A stretch of DNA of 10,641 nucleotides from an uncultured Clostridia bacterium (GCA_948946035.1 CARBKU010000029.1:1-10641); one strand, 5' to 3'. Counted from the stretch's first letter, positions 4,637-10,367 are shown. Numbers and translations are program-made. Notes: a model not told the origin generated them from the sequence alone.

Positions 4637-5827
4637 ATGCAGAAAAAGAGAGTTTGTTGGAATATTACCACAAAGTGTAATCAAAATTGTAAATATTGCC
4701 ACAGATTTTTAGGTATTAACGATCTAACTTATGAAGAAAACAAAAAGATATTGAATAATTTAATTAAAGATGGAGTAAATAATATAACATGGACAGGGGG
4801 AGAAGCACTACTATATCCAAATTTAAAAGAACTATTGAAAATATCACAAGAAAATGGTATAAAAAACAAGCTAATAACAAATGGAATGGTATTAGCACAA
4901 AATGAAAATATGAGAGAGATTTTAGACTATTTAGATTCTTTGACATTATCACTAGATACAATAAATGATGATACCAATGAAGAACTAGGAAGAGGCAGAA
5001 ATCATTTTGAAGAGGTTAAAACTATATTAGACTATGTTAAGGGAAAAAGTTTAAAAATCAATATCAATACAGTAGTCAGCAAGAAAAATATAAATGAAAT
5101 GGAGCAGCTAGGAGAGTTCCTAAACAATTATAATATTAGCAAATGGAAATTCTTTAAATTTATGCCACTTCGAGAAACAGCAGAGAGAAATAAAGACGAA
5201 TTTGCAATAACAGATGCAGAATTTGAAAAAACTAGAAATGCATTTAGACATTTTGGAAATATAGGAGAAACAGACTTTAGACAAGAAAAGGACATGGAAG
5301 ATAAATATACTTTGCTAATAGCAAATGGAGATATAATAAAAACAGAACATGGTGTAGATGTGAAAAAGGGAAATGCACTATATCAAAATCCAGTAGAATT
5401 TATGTATGAATTAGAGGAGAATAGAATGAAAAAAATAAAAATTCTAATTGCCCATAATAACGAAGAAATAAGAAATAAGATAGTAGATAAAATAAAAGGT
5501 TTAGACTATGTTGAGTTAGTAGGTACAACAGCAGATGGAAAAGAAACATATAACAAAATTATAGAATCAAAGCCAGAAATGGTTTTTGCAAAGATGAATT
5601 TAGACAATATGGATAGTATGGAAATAATGAGAAAATCAAAAGAAAGTTTAAAAGATGATGTACCAATATTCAATATAATTACAAGTGATACTGTTAGTGA
5701 TGAATATATGCAAACAGCATATAATCTAATGGGAAGAAATTTGAATACATTTGTATCAGAGCCAATAAACAATATGGAAATAGACAATATAATGAAAGGC
5801 TATAAAGAGCTAAAAGAAAACGCATAA
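4637..5827 (+). CDS. radical SAM protein (viperin-like motifs) with C-terminal pseudo-receiver domain
   Basis: The start is placed at ATG 4637, 9 nt after AAGAAGG; ATG 4628 abuts that SD and is less likely. The protein has 396 residues. C14, C18 and C21 (CNQNCKYC) bind the 4Fe-4S cluster; WTGGEALL at 52-59 is the SAM-binding GGE strand. LSLDTIN...NEELGRGR (104-121), ININTVV (141-147) and KWKFFKFMPLRE (169-180) recall motifs of viperin-type nucleotide dehydratases, but the clade is not proven and the substrate is unknown. From M264 on there is a CheY-like domain, KIKILIAHNNEEIR..., in which the acidic pair is H/N/N and the phospho-acceptor position is K56 of the domain (KPEMVFAK), so it should not be phosphorylated. 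The gene converges with a Spo0A-like regulator whose receiver has similar style. I know of no named family with this domain order. Confidence 0.85.
   Translation: MQKKRVCWNITTKCNQNCKYCHRFLGINDLTYEENKKILNNLIKDGVNNITWTGGEALLYPNLKELLKISQENGIKNKLITNGMVLAQNENMREILDYLDSLTLSLDTINDDTNEELGRGRNHFEEVKTILDYVKGKSLKININTVVSKKNINEMEQLGEFLNNYNISKWKFFKFMPLRETAERNKDEFAITDAEFEKTRNAFRHFGNIGETDFRQEKDMEDKYTLLIANGDIIKTEHGVDVKKGNALYQNPVEFMYELEENRMKKIKILIAHNNEEIRNKIVDKIKGLDYVELVGTTADGKETYNKIIESKPEMVFAKMNLDNMDSMEIMRKSKESLKDDVPIFNIITSDTVSDEYMQTAYNLMGRNLNTFVSEPINNMEIDNIMKGYKELKENA
5413..5428 (+). promoter_or_regulatory. internal SD and ATG that could give a free pseudo-receiver
   Basis: AGAGGAG at 5413-5419 lies 6 nt before an in-frame ATG at 5426, exactly where the receiver-like domain begins (MKKIKILIA). 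Translation from here would give a 133-residue stand-alone pseudo-receiver. The site is as good as the gene's own SD. It may also be the relic of a separate gene that became fused. Confidence 0.5.
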
Positions 5828-5834
5828 ACTAAAA

Positions 5835-5873
5835 AAAGAAGGAATGGGTTTTTATAAAACTTATTTCTTCTTT
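5835..5873. terminator. bidirectional terminator between convergent genes
   Basis: An 18-bp stem (5835-5852 with 5856-5873, three G-T pairs, TAT loop) has an A-tract on its left and CCTTTTT on its right, so it can end transcription from both sides. It overlaps the last four codons of the minus-strand gene. It ends both the radical SAM and the Spo0A-like transcripts. Confidence 0.88.
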
Positions 5874-6580
5874 CCTTTTTGTAGATGTAAATACATTACT
5901 GCAATTTCTAAAAAATCTTTTGGGGTTATATTTTCTTCAATATCAAAATATTGCATAATAGGGCAGTTGATAGTATCTCTATACATATTTAATCGTTCTA
6001 ATGCAGTTCTAAAACTAGATCGTATTGCCGAATTAGGTTTGTTATGTCTTTGTCCAATTATAGTAAAAATATCTTTCAATTTTTTCTGCAAGTCAGGGTA
6101 GTAGTAGCATTCAAAAATAGCTTCTCTTATGTAATTAGTTCCATTTGAATTTAAAGGAATTTTTAGTGTTAAAAACAATAAGTCAAGTTCCTCGTTAGTT
6201 AATTCTTCATATTCTCCAAAAAGATACATTTCTTTAATTGTATCGTAGAAGTCATTTGAGTTTTCATCTTTATATATAACTCTGTATATTCTAGCAGCAT
6301 TAGACAAATTCAAGTTTTCTTCTTTTTGAGCTGTTAATATAATGTTGTTATTCTTCTTATCTGCAATATTTGTAGATAATCTATCAATTATTTCAATACA
6401 ATTTATATCTTGTAGGCAAGAATCTAAAACTAATACATTAGGCTTAATATCAAGATATTTCTCTAAAGCTGTTTTTCCATCAGCTGTTTCTATTACTTCC
6501 AACCTTTTATCATTTGCAAGACATTGGCAAAGTTTTAATCTTTGCTCAACATTAGGATTAGCAATAAGGATTCTTTGCAT
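5861..6580 (-). CDS. Spo0A-like response regulator
   Basis: The start codon (complement of 6578-6580) has a strong SD, AGGAGGG at 6588-6594, and the product is 239 residues, slightly short for Spo0A (about 260-270). Residues 1 to about 115 are a receiver domain: RILIANPN, where the usual acidic pair is replaced by N8/P9/N10, then KPNVLVLDS with phospho-acceptor D53 kept, and IILT with T83. Residues about 127-235 match the Spo0A C-terminal DNA-binding domain: LTLKIPLNSNGTNYIREAI, the helix-turn-helix NKPNSAIRSSFRTALERL, and a final TPKDFLEIAVMYLHL. The loss of the acidic pair makes normal Mg-dependent phosphorylation doubtful. The gene converges on a radical SAM gene carrying a related but more degenerate receiver. 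It is a divergent paralogue rather than the master sporulation regulator; its targets are unknown, though a near-consensus 0A box overlaps its own start site. Confidence 0.85.
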   Translation of the reverse strand: MQRILIANPNVEQRLKLCQCLANDKRLEVIETADGKTALEKYLDIKPNVLVLDSCLQDINCIEIIDRLSTNIADKKNNNIILTAQKEENLNLSNAARIYRVIYKDENSNDFYDTIKEMYLFGEYEELTNEELDLLFLTLKIPLNSNGTNYIREAIFECYYYPDLQKKLKDIFTIIGQRHNKPNSAIRSSFRTALERLNMYRDTINCPIMQYFDIEENITPKDFLEIAVMYLHLQKGKKK

Positions 6581-6614
6581 CTATAAACCCTCCTACAAAT
6601 GTCTATTTAATAAA

Positions 6615-6621
6615 TTCGATA
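6615..6621 (-). promoter_or_regulatory. 0A-box-like site at the Spo0A-like gene's start
   Basis: On the minus strand the site reads TATCGAA, one mismatch from the Spo0A box TGTCGAA. It lies just downstream of the -10 box and over the predicted start, where a bound regulator would repress its own gene. A 7-mer with one mismatch is weak evidence. Confidence 0.3.
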
Positions 6622-6623
6622 AC

Positions 6624-6652
6624 ATTATACCATAAAAATTATGTAAACACAA
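6624..6652 (-). promoter_or_regulatory. promoter of the Spo0A-like gene
   Basis: On the minus strand TTGTGT (6647-6652), a 17-bp spacer and TATAAT (6624-6629) precede the strong SD by about 30 bp. The -10 is consensus and the -35 is moderate. Confidence 0.6.
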
Positions 6653-6686
6653 TACAAATGGAAAAAATAGTAAAAGAAAATTCAGC

Positions 6687-6707
6687 CTTTTTTCGCCCTT
6701 TTTCGCC
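6687..6707 (+). repeat. tandem C/T-rich repeat upstream of a promoter
   Basis: CTTTTTTCGCC and CTTTTTCGCC stand in tandem, followed by ATATTCCCCC, 15 bp before the -35 at 6722. The plus strand here is nearly free of G and unusually C-rich for this window. It could be a regulator site; nothing identifies the binder. Confidence 0.4.
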
Positions 6708-6721
6708 ATATTCCCCCTTTT

Positions 6722-6752
6722 TTGACATTAGAAAAAGAAAACTCTATATAAT
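6722..6752 (+). promoter_or_regulatory. promoter of the long leader before the sigma-like gene
   Basis: TTGACA at 6722-6727 is consensus. TATAAT at 6747-6752 is 19 bp away, while the overlapping TATATA at 6745-6750 gives the ideal 17 bp. The start would fall near 6758, just before the first leader hairpin. The next clear gene begins only at 7135, leaving a leader of about 380 nt. Confidence 0.65.
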
Positions 6753-6762
6753 GCAAGCAACT

Positions 6763-6847
6763 TAATCAAAGTCTTAAAAGGGAGGCAATTCAAAAGATAG
6801 AAAGAAAACACAAGATAATTACAAATACATATTTTAGACTTTGATTA
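6763..6847 (+). other. long-range leader hairpin enclosing an SD-like site
   Basis: TAATCAAAGTCT at 6763-6774 pairs perfectly with AGACTTTGATTA at 6836-6847 (12 bp), with three to four further A-T pairs inside after one mismatch. The loop holds AAAAGGGAGG (6776-6785), a good SD with no ATG, GTG or TTG in range; an ATT at 6788 would open an 18-codon frame that stops inside the 3' arm. This looks like part of an attenuator-type leader. Confidence 0.5.
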
Positions 6848-6874
6848 TAGTATTGATTTATTTTTTAATTATTT

Positions 6875-6925
6875 AAAACTCCTTTAAGAATTTTGTTTAG
6901 GCACTATTCTGTAAGGGAGTTTTTT
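6875..6925 (+). terminator. terminator in the leader before the sigma-like gene
   Basis: AAAACTCCTTTA (6875-6886) pairs with TAAGGGAGTTTT (6912-6923), 12 bp with one T-G pair and a 25-nt loop, followed by TT. The T-run overlaps the stem, so it is a moderate terminator or attenuator. Confidence 0.65.
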
Positions 6926-7015
6926 ATATGGGGAGAGGGACAAATAGAAAAGTAAAAGCAATTTCACAAGTATTTGCATTAAAAAATGTAAATATTAGAT
7001 ATTTGTGCCTATTTC

Positions 7016-7057
7016 AAATCAAATGTGCAATTATGTGTTGTATATTTGATTTTTTTT
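7016..7057 (+). terminator. second leader terminator before the sigma-like gene
   Basis: AAATCAAAT (7016-7024) pairs perfectly with ATTTGATTT (7044-7052); wobble pairs extend it to 12 bp around a 13-nt loop. Five further T follow the stem. No gene separates it from the preceding terminator; 6927-7015 holds only a doubtful short frame. Confidence 0.7.
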
Positions 7058-7089
7058 ATTCCCTAAAAGAGAAACATTGCCGTAGCCCA

Positions 7090-7130
7090 CCTACCAATCA
7101 ATTCAAAAAAACGAATTGATTGGAGGTAGG
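7090..7130 (+). promoter_or_regulatory. SD-sequestering hairpin of the sigma-like gene
   Basis: CCTACC then AATCAATTC (7090-7104) pairs with GAATTGATT, a 3-nt bulge and GGTAGG (7113-7130), 15 bp in all. The GGAGG Shine-Dalgarno at 7122-7126 lies in the bulge and 3' arm, 8 nt before ATG 7135. The run after the stem is A-rich, not T-rich, so this is a translational block, not a terminator. It should hold the sigma-like gene off unless opened. Confidence 0.65.
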
Positions 7131-7134
7131 AAAA

Positions 7135-7602
7135 ATGCAATATGAAGTAGATGAATATATTGTAGAACATATAGAAGAAACAGATAAATATTATATTTAT
7201 TTTAAAGATAGTGTAAACAATGAATGCAAAATTGAAATAAACAAAAACATTTATGAGGCTTATATAGAATCAAAAAAAGCATACACAAGAATTAAAAATC
7301 AAAATAGTAGATATGTAGAGCAGTCAGAACAAACAGAGATAAGTTTATATGCAAAAGCATTTTTAAAAACAAATACTATGGAAGAGGAATTTATTAAAAA
7401 AATAGAATTAGAAAAGTTAAAAGAAGCAAAGAAACATCTAACAGAAAAACAAAAACGAAGAATAGAGTTACATATTGAAGAAAACAAAACAATACCAGAA
7501 ATTGCCGAAATAGAGGGAGTTTGTAGAACTAAAATTGATAAAAGTATTGCCCAAGGTTTAAAAAAATTAAAAATTTTTTTAAAAACAGGGGGTGTGAATT
7601 AG
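7135..7602 (+). CDS. sigma-70 region-4-like protein (Tn916 Orf7-type)
   Basis: ATG 7135 lies 8 nt after GGAGG and gives 155 residues. The N-terminal half (YYIYFKDS...CKIEINKNIYEAY) matches the short strand-rich start typical of sigma-like proteins on Tn916-type conjugative transposons. Residues about 98-150 are a sigma-70 region-4 helix-turn-helix: KKHLTEKQKRRIELHI, then KTIPEIAEIEGVCRTKIDKSIAQGLKKLKIFL. Regions 2 and 3 are absent, so it is unlikely to act as a complete sigma factor; Orf7-type proteins promote expression of transfer genes in their elements. Upstream are a long leader with two terminators and an SD-masking hairpin, and a strong terminator follows, so it is a tightly controlled single-gene unit. 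The Orf8-like partner often found next is not present here. Confidence 0.8.
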   Translation: MQYEVDEYIVEHIEETDKYYIYFKDSVNNECKIEINKNIYEAYIESKKAYTRIKNQNSRYVEQSEQTEISLYAKAFLKTNTMEEEFIKKIELEKLKEAKKHLTEKQKRRIELHIEENKTIPEIAEIEGVCRTKIDKSIAQGLKKLKIFLKTGGVN

Positions 7603-7615
7603 CCAAAAAGTGAGC

Positions 7616-7660
7616 AAACAAGTGAGAGGGTATAAAAACTCTTTCACTTGTTTATTTTTT
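7616..7660 (+). terminator. strong terminator after the sigma-like gene
   Basis: AAACAAGTGAGAGGG pairs with CTCTTTCACTTGTTT (15 bp, two G-T pairs, 8-nt loop), followed by ATTTTTT. It is among the strongest terminators in the window. Confidence 0.93.
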
Positions 7661-7693
7661 TGAAGCAAAACGGAACTTTGAAAAGTTAATAAC

Positions 7694-7987
7694 AATTCAT
7701 TAAATACATTCCTACTATTCGAGCTAGTTAAAAAGTAATCTCGCAAATTACTTTACTTAAATATAAGATAGCCACTTATAAGGCGAGGACAAGTAGTAGG
7801 TATAATGATACACTTGTTTAGTCATAGCACGAGCGAGATAAAACCGTCCCACGCATTGAAAACAAATCTGTTAGAAGCAGGTAGGTGGAAGTCCTGTGGA
7901 GCAATTTAGCTAATTGCCATTTAATGAATTTTAGGAGAAGATAGAAAGTAATGTAAAAGGCTATCTAATCTATAAGGTAGCCTTTTT
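7694..7987 (+). ncRNA. unclassified structured RNA of about 290 nt
   Basis: This gene-free stretch has richer G/C and dense pairing. A perfect 12-bp long-range helix (AATTCATTAAAT at 7694-7705 with ATTTAATGAATT at 7919-7930) closes a domain of about 240 nt. Inside are an 8-bp hairpin (7732-7739/7747-7754) whose loop CTCG can pair with CGAG at 7720-7723, a 7-9 bp helix (CCTACTA 7711-7717 with TAGTAGG 7794-7800) that competes with ACAAGT/ACTTGT (7789-7794/7812-7817), CAGG/CCTG around the loop containing GGTGG, which can meet CCCAC at 7848-7852, and GCAATT/AATTGC. It ends in a terminator 24 bp before the MazF-like gene. I see no ORF in it and no clear promoter. The class is unknown; group I and II intron signatures, RNase P, tmRNA and 6S RNA do not fit. 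Confidence 0.6.
7955..7987 (+). terminator. terminator of the structured RNA, before the MazF-like gene
   Basis: AAAAGGCTATC pairs with GGTAGCCTTTT (11 bp, one T-G) around a 10-nt loop, with a run of five T at 7983-7987. It sits just before the SD of the next gene, so it may act as an attenuator for that gene. Confidence 0.88.
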
Positions 7988-8011
7988 GAATAAAAAAGGA
8001 GAAATAAAACA

Positions 8012-8764
8012 ATGAATATTTTACTAATTATATTTTTAATACTATTTATACTTATTACAACATTTACATATTTAATGATTTTATATTCAAGTATGAGTAA
8101 AACAGAGGAAGAAAGAATATTAGAAGATCAAGAACAAATGGAATGGTTAAAAAATTACAAAGAAAAAAAGGAGAATAATAAGATGGAAATAAAAAGAGGA
8201 GATTTGTTTTATGCAGCATTAGATGAAACTTATGTAGGAAGTGAACAAACAGGAGTAAGACCAGTAGTAATATTGCAAAACAATATAGGAAATGAGCATA
8301 GTCCAACTGTTATAATTGCACCAATAACAAGTAAAGTAAATTCAAAATCTATAATACCTACTCATGTTTATATAAAAGGGTACAAAGATAGACTGAAACA
8401 AAATTCACTTGTTTTAACAGAACAAATCAGAGCAATAGACAAATCAAGATTAAAATATTATATAGGAGCTTTAGATACTGGAGAATTGAGAAAGGTAGAT
8501 AAAGCTCTTATTATTTCATTAGGAATAGATTTAGAAAAAATAAAAAAAGAAGTGCCACATAGAGAGGGAATAGAAGAAAAAACAGAATTTGTTACAAGAA
8601 ATCAAATTGCATCTTATGGAATGGTAGCAAGAGAATATTTAAAACATACAGGAAATTTGGAAATTTCAAACGAAGAATTTGGAAAATATATATTAACTCT
8701 TATTGATTTATATTCTCCAGATGAAGTTGAAAAACAAGCAGAAAATGTTAAAGATAGAAAATAA
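8012..8764 (+). CDS. MazF/PemK-family protein with N-terminal membrane anchor and C-terminal extension
   Basis: ATG 8012, 10 nt after AAAGGAG, gives 250 residues. Residues about 2-25 are one strongly hydrophobic segment (NILLIIFLILFILITT...), likely a membrane anchor, followed by an acidic linker. From 58 to about 170 the protein is MazF/PemK-like: EIKRGDLFYAALD, VGSEQTGVRPVVILQN (R83 at the catalytic Arg), TVIIAPITSK (T106 at the catalytic Thr), LTEQIRAIDKSRL and ISLGID. MazF enzymes cut single-stranded RNA. About 80 further residues at the C-terminus (EFVTRNQIASYGMVAREYL...) are not recognised and could act as a regulatory tail. No MazE-type antitoxin gene is adjacent. A second SD and ATG at 8183 would yield a soluble MazF of 193 residues. 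It lies between a structured RNA and xis in the mobile element. Confidence 0.85.
   Translation: MNILLIIFLILFILITTFTYLMILYSSMSKTEEERILEDQEQMEWLKNYKEKKENNKMEIKRGDLFYAALDETYVGSEQTGVRPVVILQNNIGNEHSPTVIIAPITSKVNSKSIIPTHVYIKGYKDRLKQNSLVLTEQIRAIDKSRLKYYIGALDTGELRKVDKALIISLGIDLEKIKKEVPHREGIEEKTEFVTRNQIASYGMVAREYLKHTGNLEISNEEFGKYILTLIDLYSPDEVEKQAENVKDRK
8167..8185 (+). promoter_or_regulatory. internal SD and ATG giving a soluble MazF-like form
   Basis: AAAGGAG at 8167-8173 stands 9 nt before the in-frame ATG at 8183, exactly at the conserved MazF N-terminus (MEIKRGD). Initiation here would omit the membrane segment. This would be the start by homology to ordinary MazF proteins. Confidence 0.55.
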
Positions 8765-8832
8765 AGAATTGTCAAATGTATGAAATCATTGAGATTTTTG
8801 AATTTGCACATTTCACATAATAAAAAAAATGG

Positions 8833-8865
8833 GTTAGTCTTTGATTACATCAAAGACTAACTTTT
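8833..8865 (+). terminator. terminator or attenuator before xis
   Basis: A perfect 13-bp stem, GTTAGTCTTTGAT / ATCAAAGACTAAC with a 3-nt loop, is followed by TTTT. It lies 7 bp before the xis SD. I see no convincing promoter between it and xis, so xis and int would depend on read-through from upstream. Confidence 0.85.
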
Positions 8866-8883
8866 GAAAGTTAGGAGGATTTG

Positions 8884-9138
8884 ATGAAAGTAAAAAAATC
8901 AAATATAAAATTTGAAGATTTACCAGACACAATAACTCCAGAAATATACTCTGATTGGAGAGGAATAGGAGTTGTGAAAGCAAGAGAGAGATTTCATAGT
9001 TATGGTTTTCCACTAATAAAAAACTGTGGAGCAAATTTAATCGCAGATAAAAGAGCAGTATTCATATATGAATTTTGTGTAGATGAAGAAACTAAAAAAA
9101 TGATGTTAGAAAAAATTGCTGCAAGAATGTTTGAGTAA
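8884..9138 (+). CDS. excisionase-like small DNA-binding protein
   Basis: ATG 8884 follows TAGGAGG at 5 nt; a TTG at 8881 is too close to the SD. The product has 84 residues with a MerR/excisionase-like winged-helix outline: ITPEIYSDWRGIGVVKARERFHSYGFPLI as the helix-turn-helix, NLIADKRAVFIYE as the wing, and a basic C-terminal helix. It sits 26 bp before an integrase gene in the same direction, the standard xis-int arrangement of Tn916-type elements, so it is probably the recombination directionality factor. Such proteins bend DNA at element ends to favour excision. The sequence is divergent and the assignment rests strongly on position. A 13-bp attenuator-like hairpin lies just upstream. Confidence 0.72.
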   Translation: MKVKKSNIKFEDLPDTITPEIYSDWRGIGVVKARERFHSYGFPLIKNCGANLIADKRAVFIYEFCVDEETKKMMLEKIAARMFE

Positions 9139-9164
9139 TCTTCTTTTTGGAAATGGAGGAAATT

Positions 9165-10367
9165 ATGGCAAGAACAATGAGAAAAAGAGGTAATGGAGAA
9201 GGAACTATTTATTATTCAGAAGCAACAAAGAAATGGGTAGGACAAGTTACATTAGGAAGAGATGGAAATGGAAAACAAATAAGAAAAAGCCTTTATGGAG
9301 ATACAAGAAAAGAAGTAAAAGATAAAATGGAGCAAATCCAGAGAGAAATGCAAGATGGGACAGATGTAACAAATAAGTTATCAATAGTAGATATTGCTGA
9401 AGAAATAAGAGAACTAAAATATAATACTAATTCTATAAAAAGAGCATCATACATACGAATTGGAGAATCGATAGATATAATGAAGAAAATATTACCTTTT
9501 GCAAATATTCCAATTCAAAATGTTACTAGAAGTATAATAAATATGCAAAGTCAAACTCTTACTTCGTATTCACAATCAGTAATCACGAAAGTATGGCAAC
9601 AATTACAAGGTGCTTTTAATGAAGCAAGAATTAGAGATATAGTAGATAAGAATCCTTTTGATTTAAAAGGATATATAATGAAACCAAAATCTAGTAAACC
9701 TACAAAAGAAATAGATGCACTAACAGTAGAAGAGGAAGAAAGATTTATAAAAGAGCTAGATAAGGGGTATGATGATTATACAATAGTATTTTATATAGCT
9801 ATATATACAGGTATGAGAATAAGTGAAATATTAGCACTAAAAAGAGAAGATATAGACTTTGAAAATAAAAAAATATATGTAAGAAAAACATTAAGCCATG
9901 TTGATAAGGGGAGAATTTTATTAGAAAATACAACAAAAACTTATGCAGGTATGAGAGATGTTCCTATATTAAATGCTTTATACGATAAATTATTAGAATA
10001 CAAAATTGATAAAAAGAGGGGCTTTCTATTTTTGAAAAATGGGAACTTTATACATGCTACGAGTTTCAATTCAAGATTTCAAAAACTATGTAAAAATGCA
10101 GATATTAGAGTTTATAAGAAAAAAGTAGGGATAAAAGGTGGAAGAAAGACTAAAACTGTATATCAATGTAATATAACAAAAAGTAAAGTAAACACACACA
10201 TGTTAAGGCATACATTTGCAACAAGATGTATTGAAAATGGAGTAAGTCCAGTAGTTTTACAAAGAATATTGGGACATAAAGACATACAAGTTACACTAAA
10301 TACATATACAAGTGTATTTCATGAATTTAAGGAAAAAGAAATTGAAAAGATTAACTCTATTTTTTAA
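9165..10367 (+). CDS. int: tyrosine recombinase/integrase (Tn916 family)
   Basis: The start is set at ATG 9165, 4 nt after GGAGGA; upstream in-frame TTG 9147 and ATG 9153 lie before or in that SD. The protein has 400 residues, the Tn916 Int size. Residues about 8-60 match the arm-binding domain (GEGTIYYSEATKKWVGQVTLG...KQIRKSLYGDTRKEV). Residues about 70-170 are the core-binding SAM-like domain. The catalytic domain has R218 (YTGMRISEIL), a Lys near 258, H345 and R348 (HMLRHTFAT), H371 (LGHKD) and nucleophile Y381 (NTYTSV). All active-site residues are present, so it should be functional. It would catalyse integration and, with the upstream small protein, excision of the element whose end lies downstream. 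No terminator is clear after its stop. Confidence 0.96.
   Translation: MARTMRKRGNGEGTIYYSEATKKWVGQVTLGRDGNGKQIRKSLYGDTRKEVKDKMEQIQREMQDGTDVTNKLSIVDIAEEIRELKYNTNSIKRASYIRIGESIDIMKKILPFANIPIQNVTRSIINMQSQTLTSYSQSVITKVWQQLQGAFNEARIRDIVDKNPFDLKGYIMKPKSSKPTKEIDALTVEEEERFIKELDKGYDDYTIVFYIAIYTGMRISEILALKREDIDFENKKIYVRKTLSHVDKGRILLENTTKTYAGMRDVPILNALYDKLLEYKIDKKRGFLFLKNGNFIHATSFNSRFQKLCKNADIRVYKKKVGIKGGRKTKTVYQCNITKSKVNTHMLRHTFATRCIENGVSPVVLQRILGHKDIQVTLNTYTSVFHEFKEKEIEKINSIF

Noticed and set aside
5844..6101. Plus-strand frame opposite the Spo0A-like gene
   Set aside because: It is antisense to a well-supported gene, begins in the bidirectional terminator and has no SD or protein-like pattern.
6928..7119. 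Short plus-strand frame of 63 codons
   Set aside because: There is no SD before its ATG, it runs through a terminator and into the SD hairpin of the next gene, and its residue make-up (clustered Cys, Ser, Pro at random) does not look like a protein.
7678..7706. TTGAAA-17-TAAATA as the promoter of the structured RNA
   Set aside because: The -10 is poor, and the implied start near 7713 would leave out the 5' arm of the closing helix. The true promoter is left undefined.
7840..7910. GGTGGAAGTCC as an RNase P or T-box signature
   Set aside because: RNase P requires GAGGAAAGTCC with other conserved blocks that are absent. A T-box requires AGGGTGGNACCGCG before a terminator and an aminoacyl-tRNA-related gene; neither is seen.
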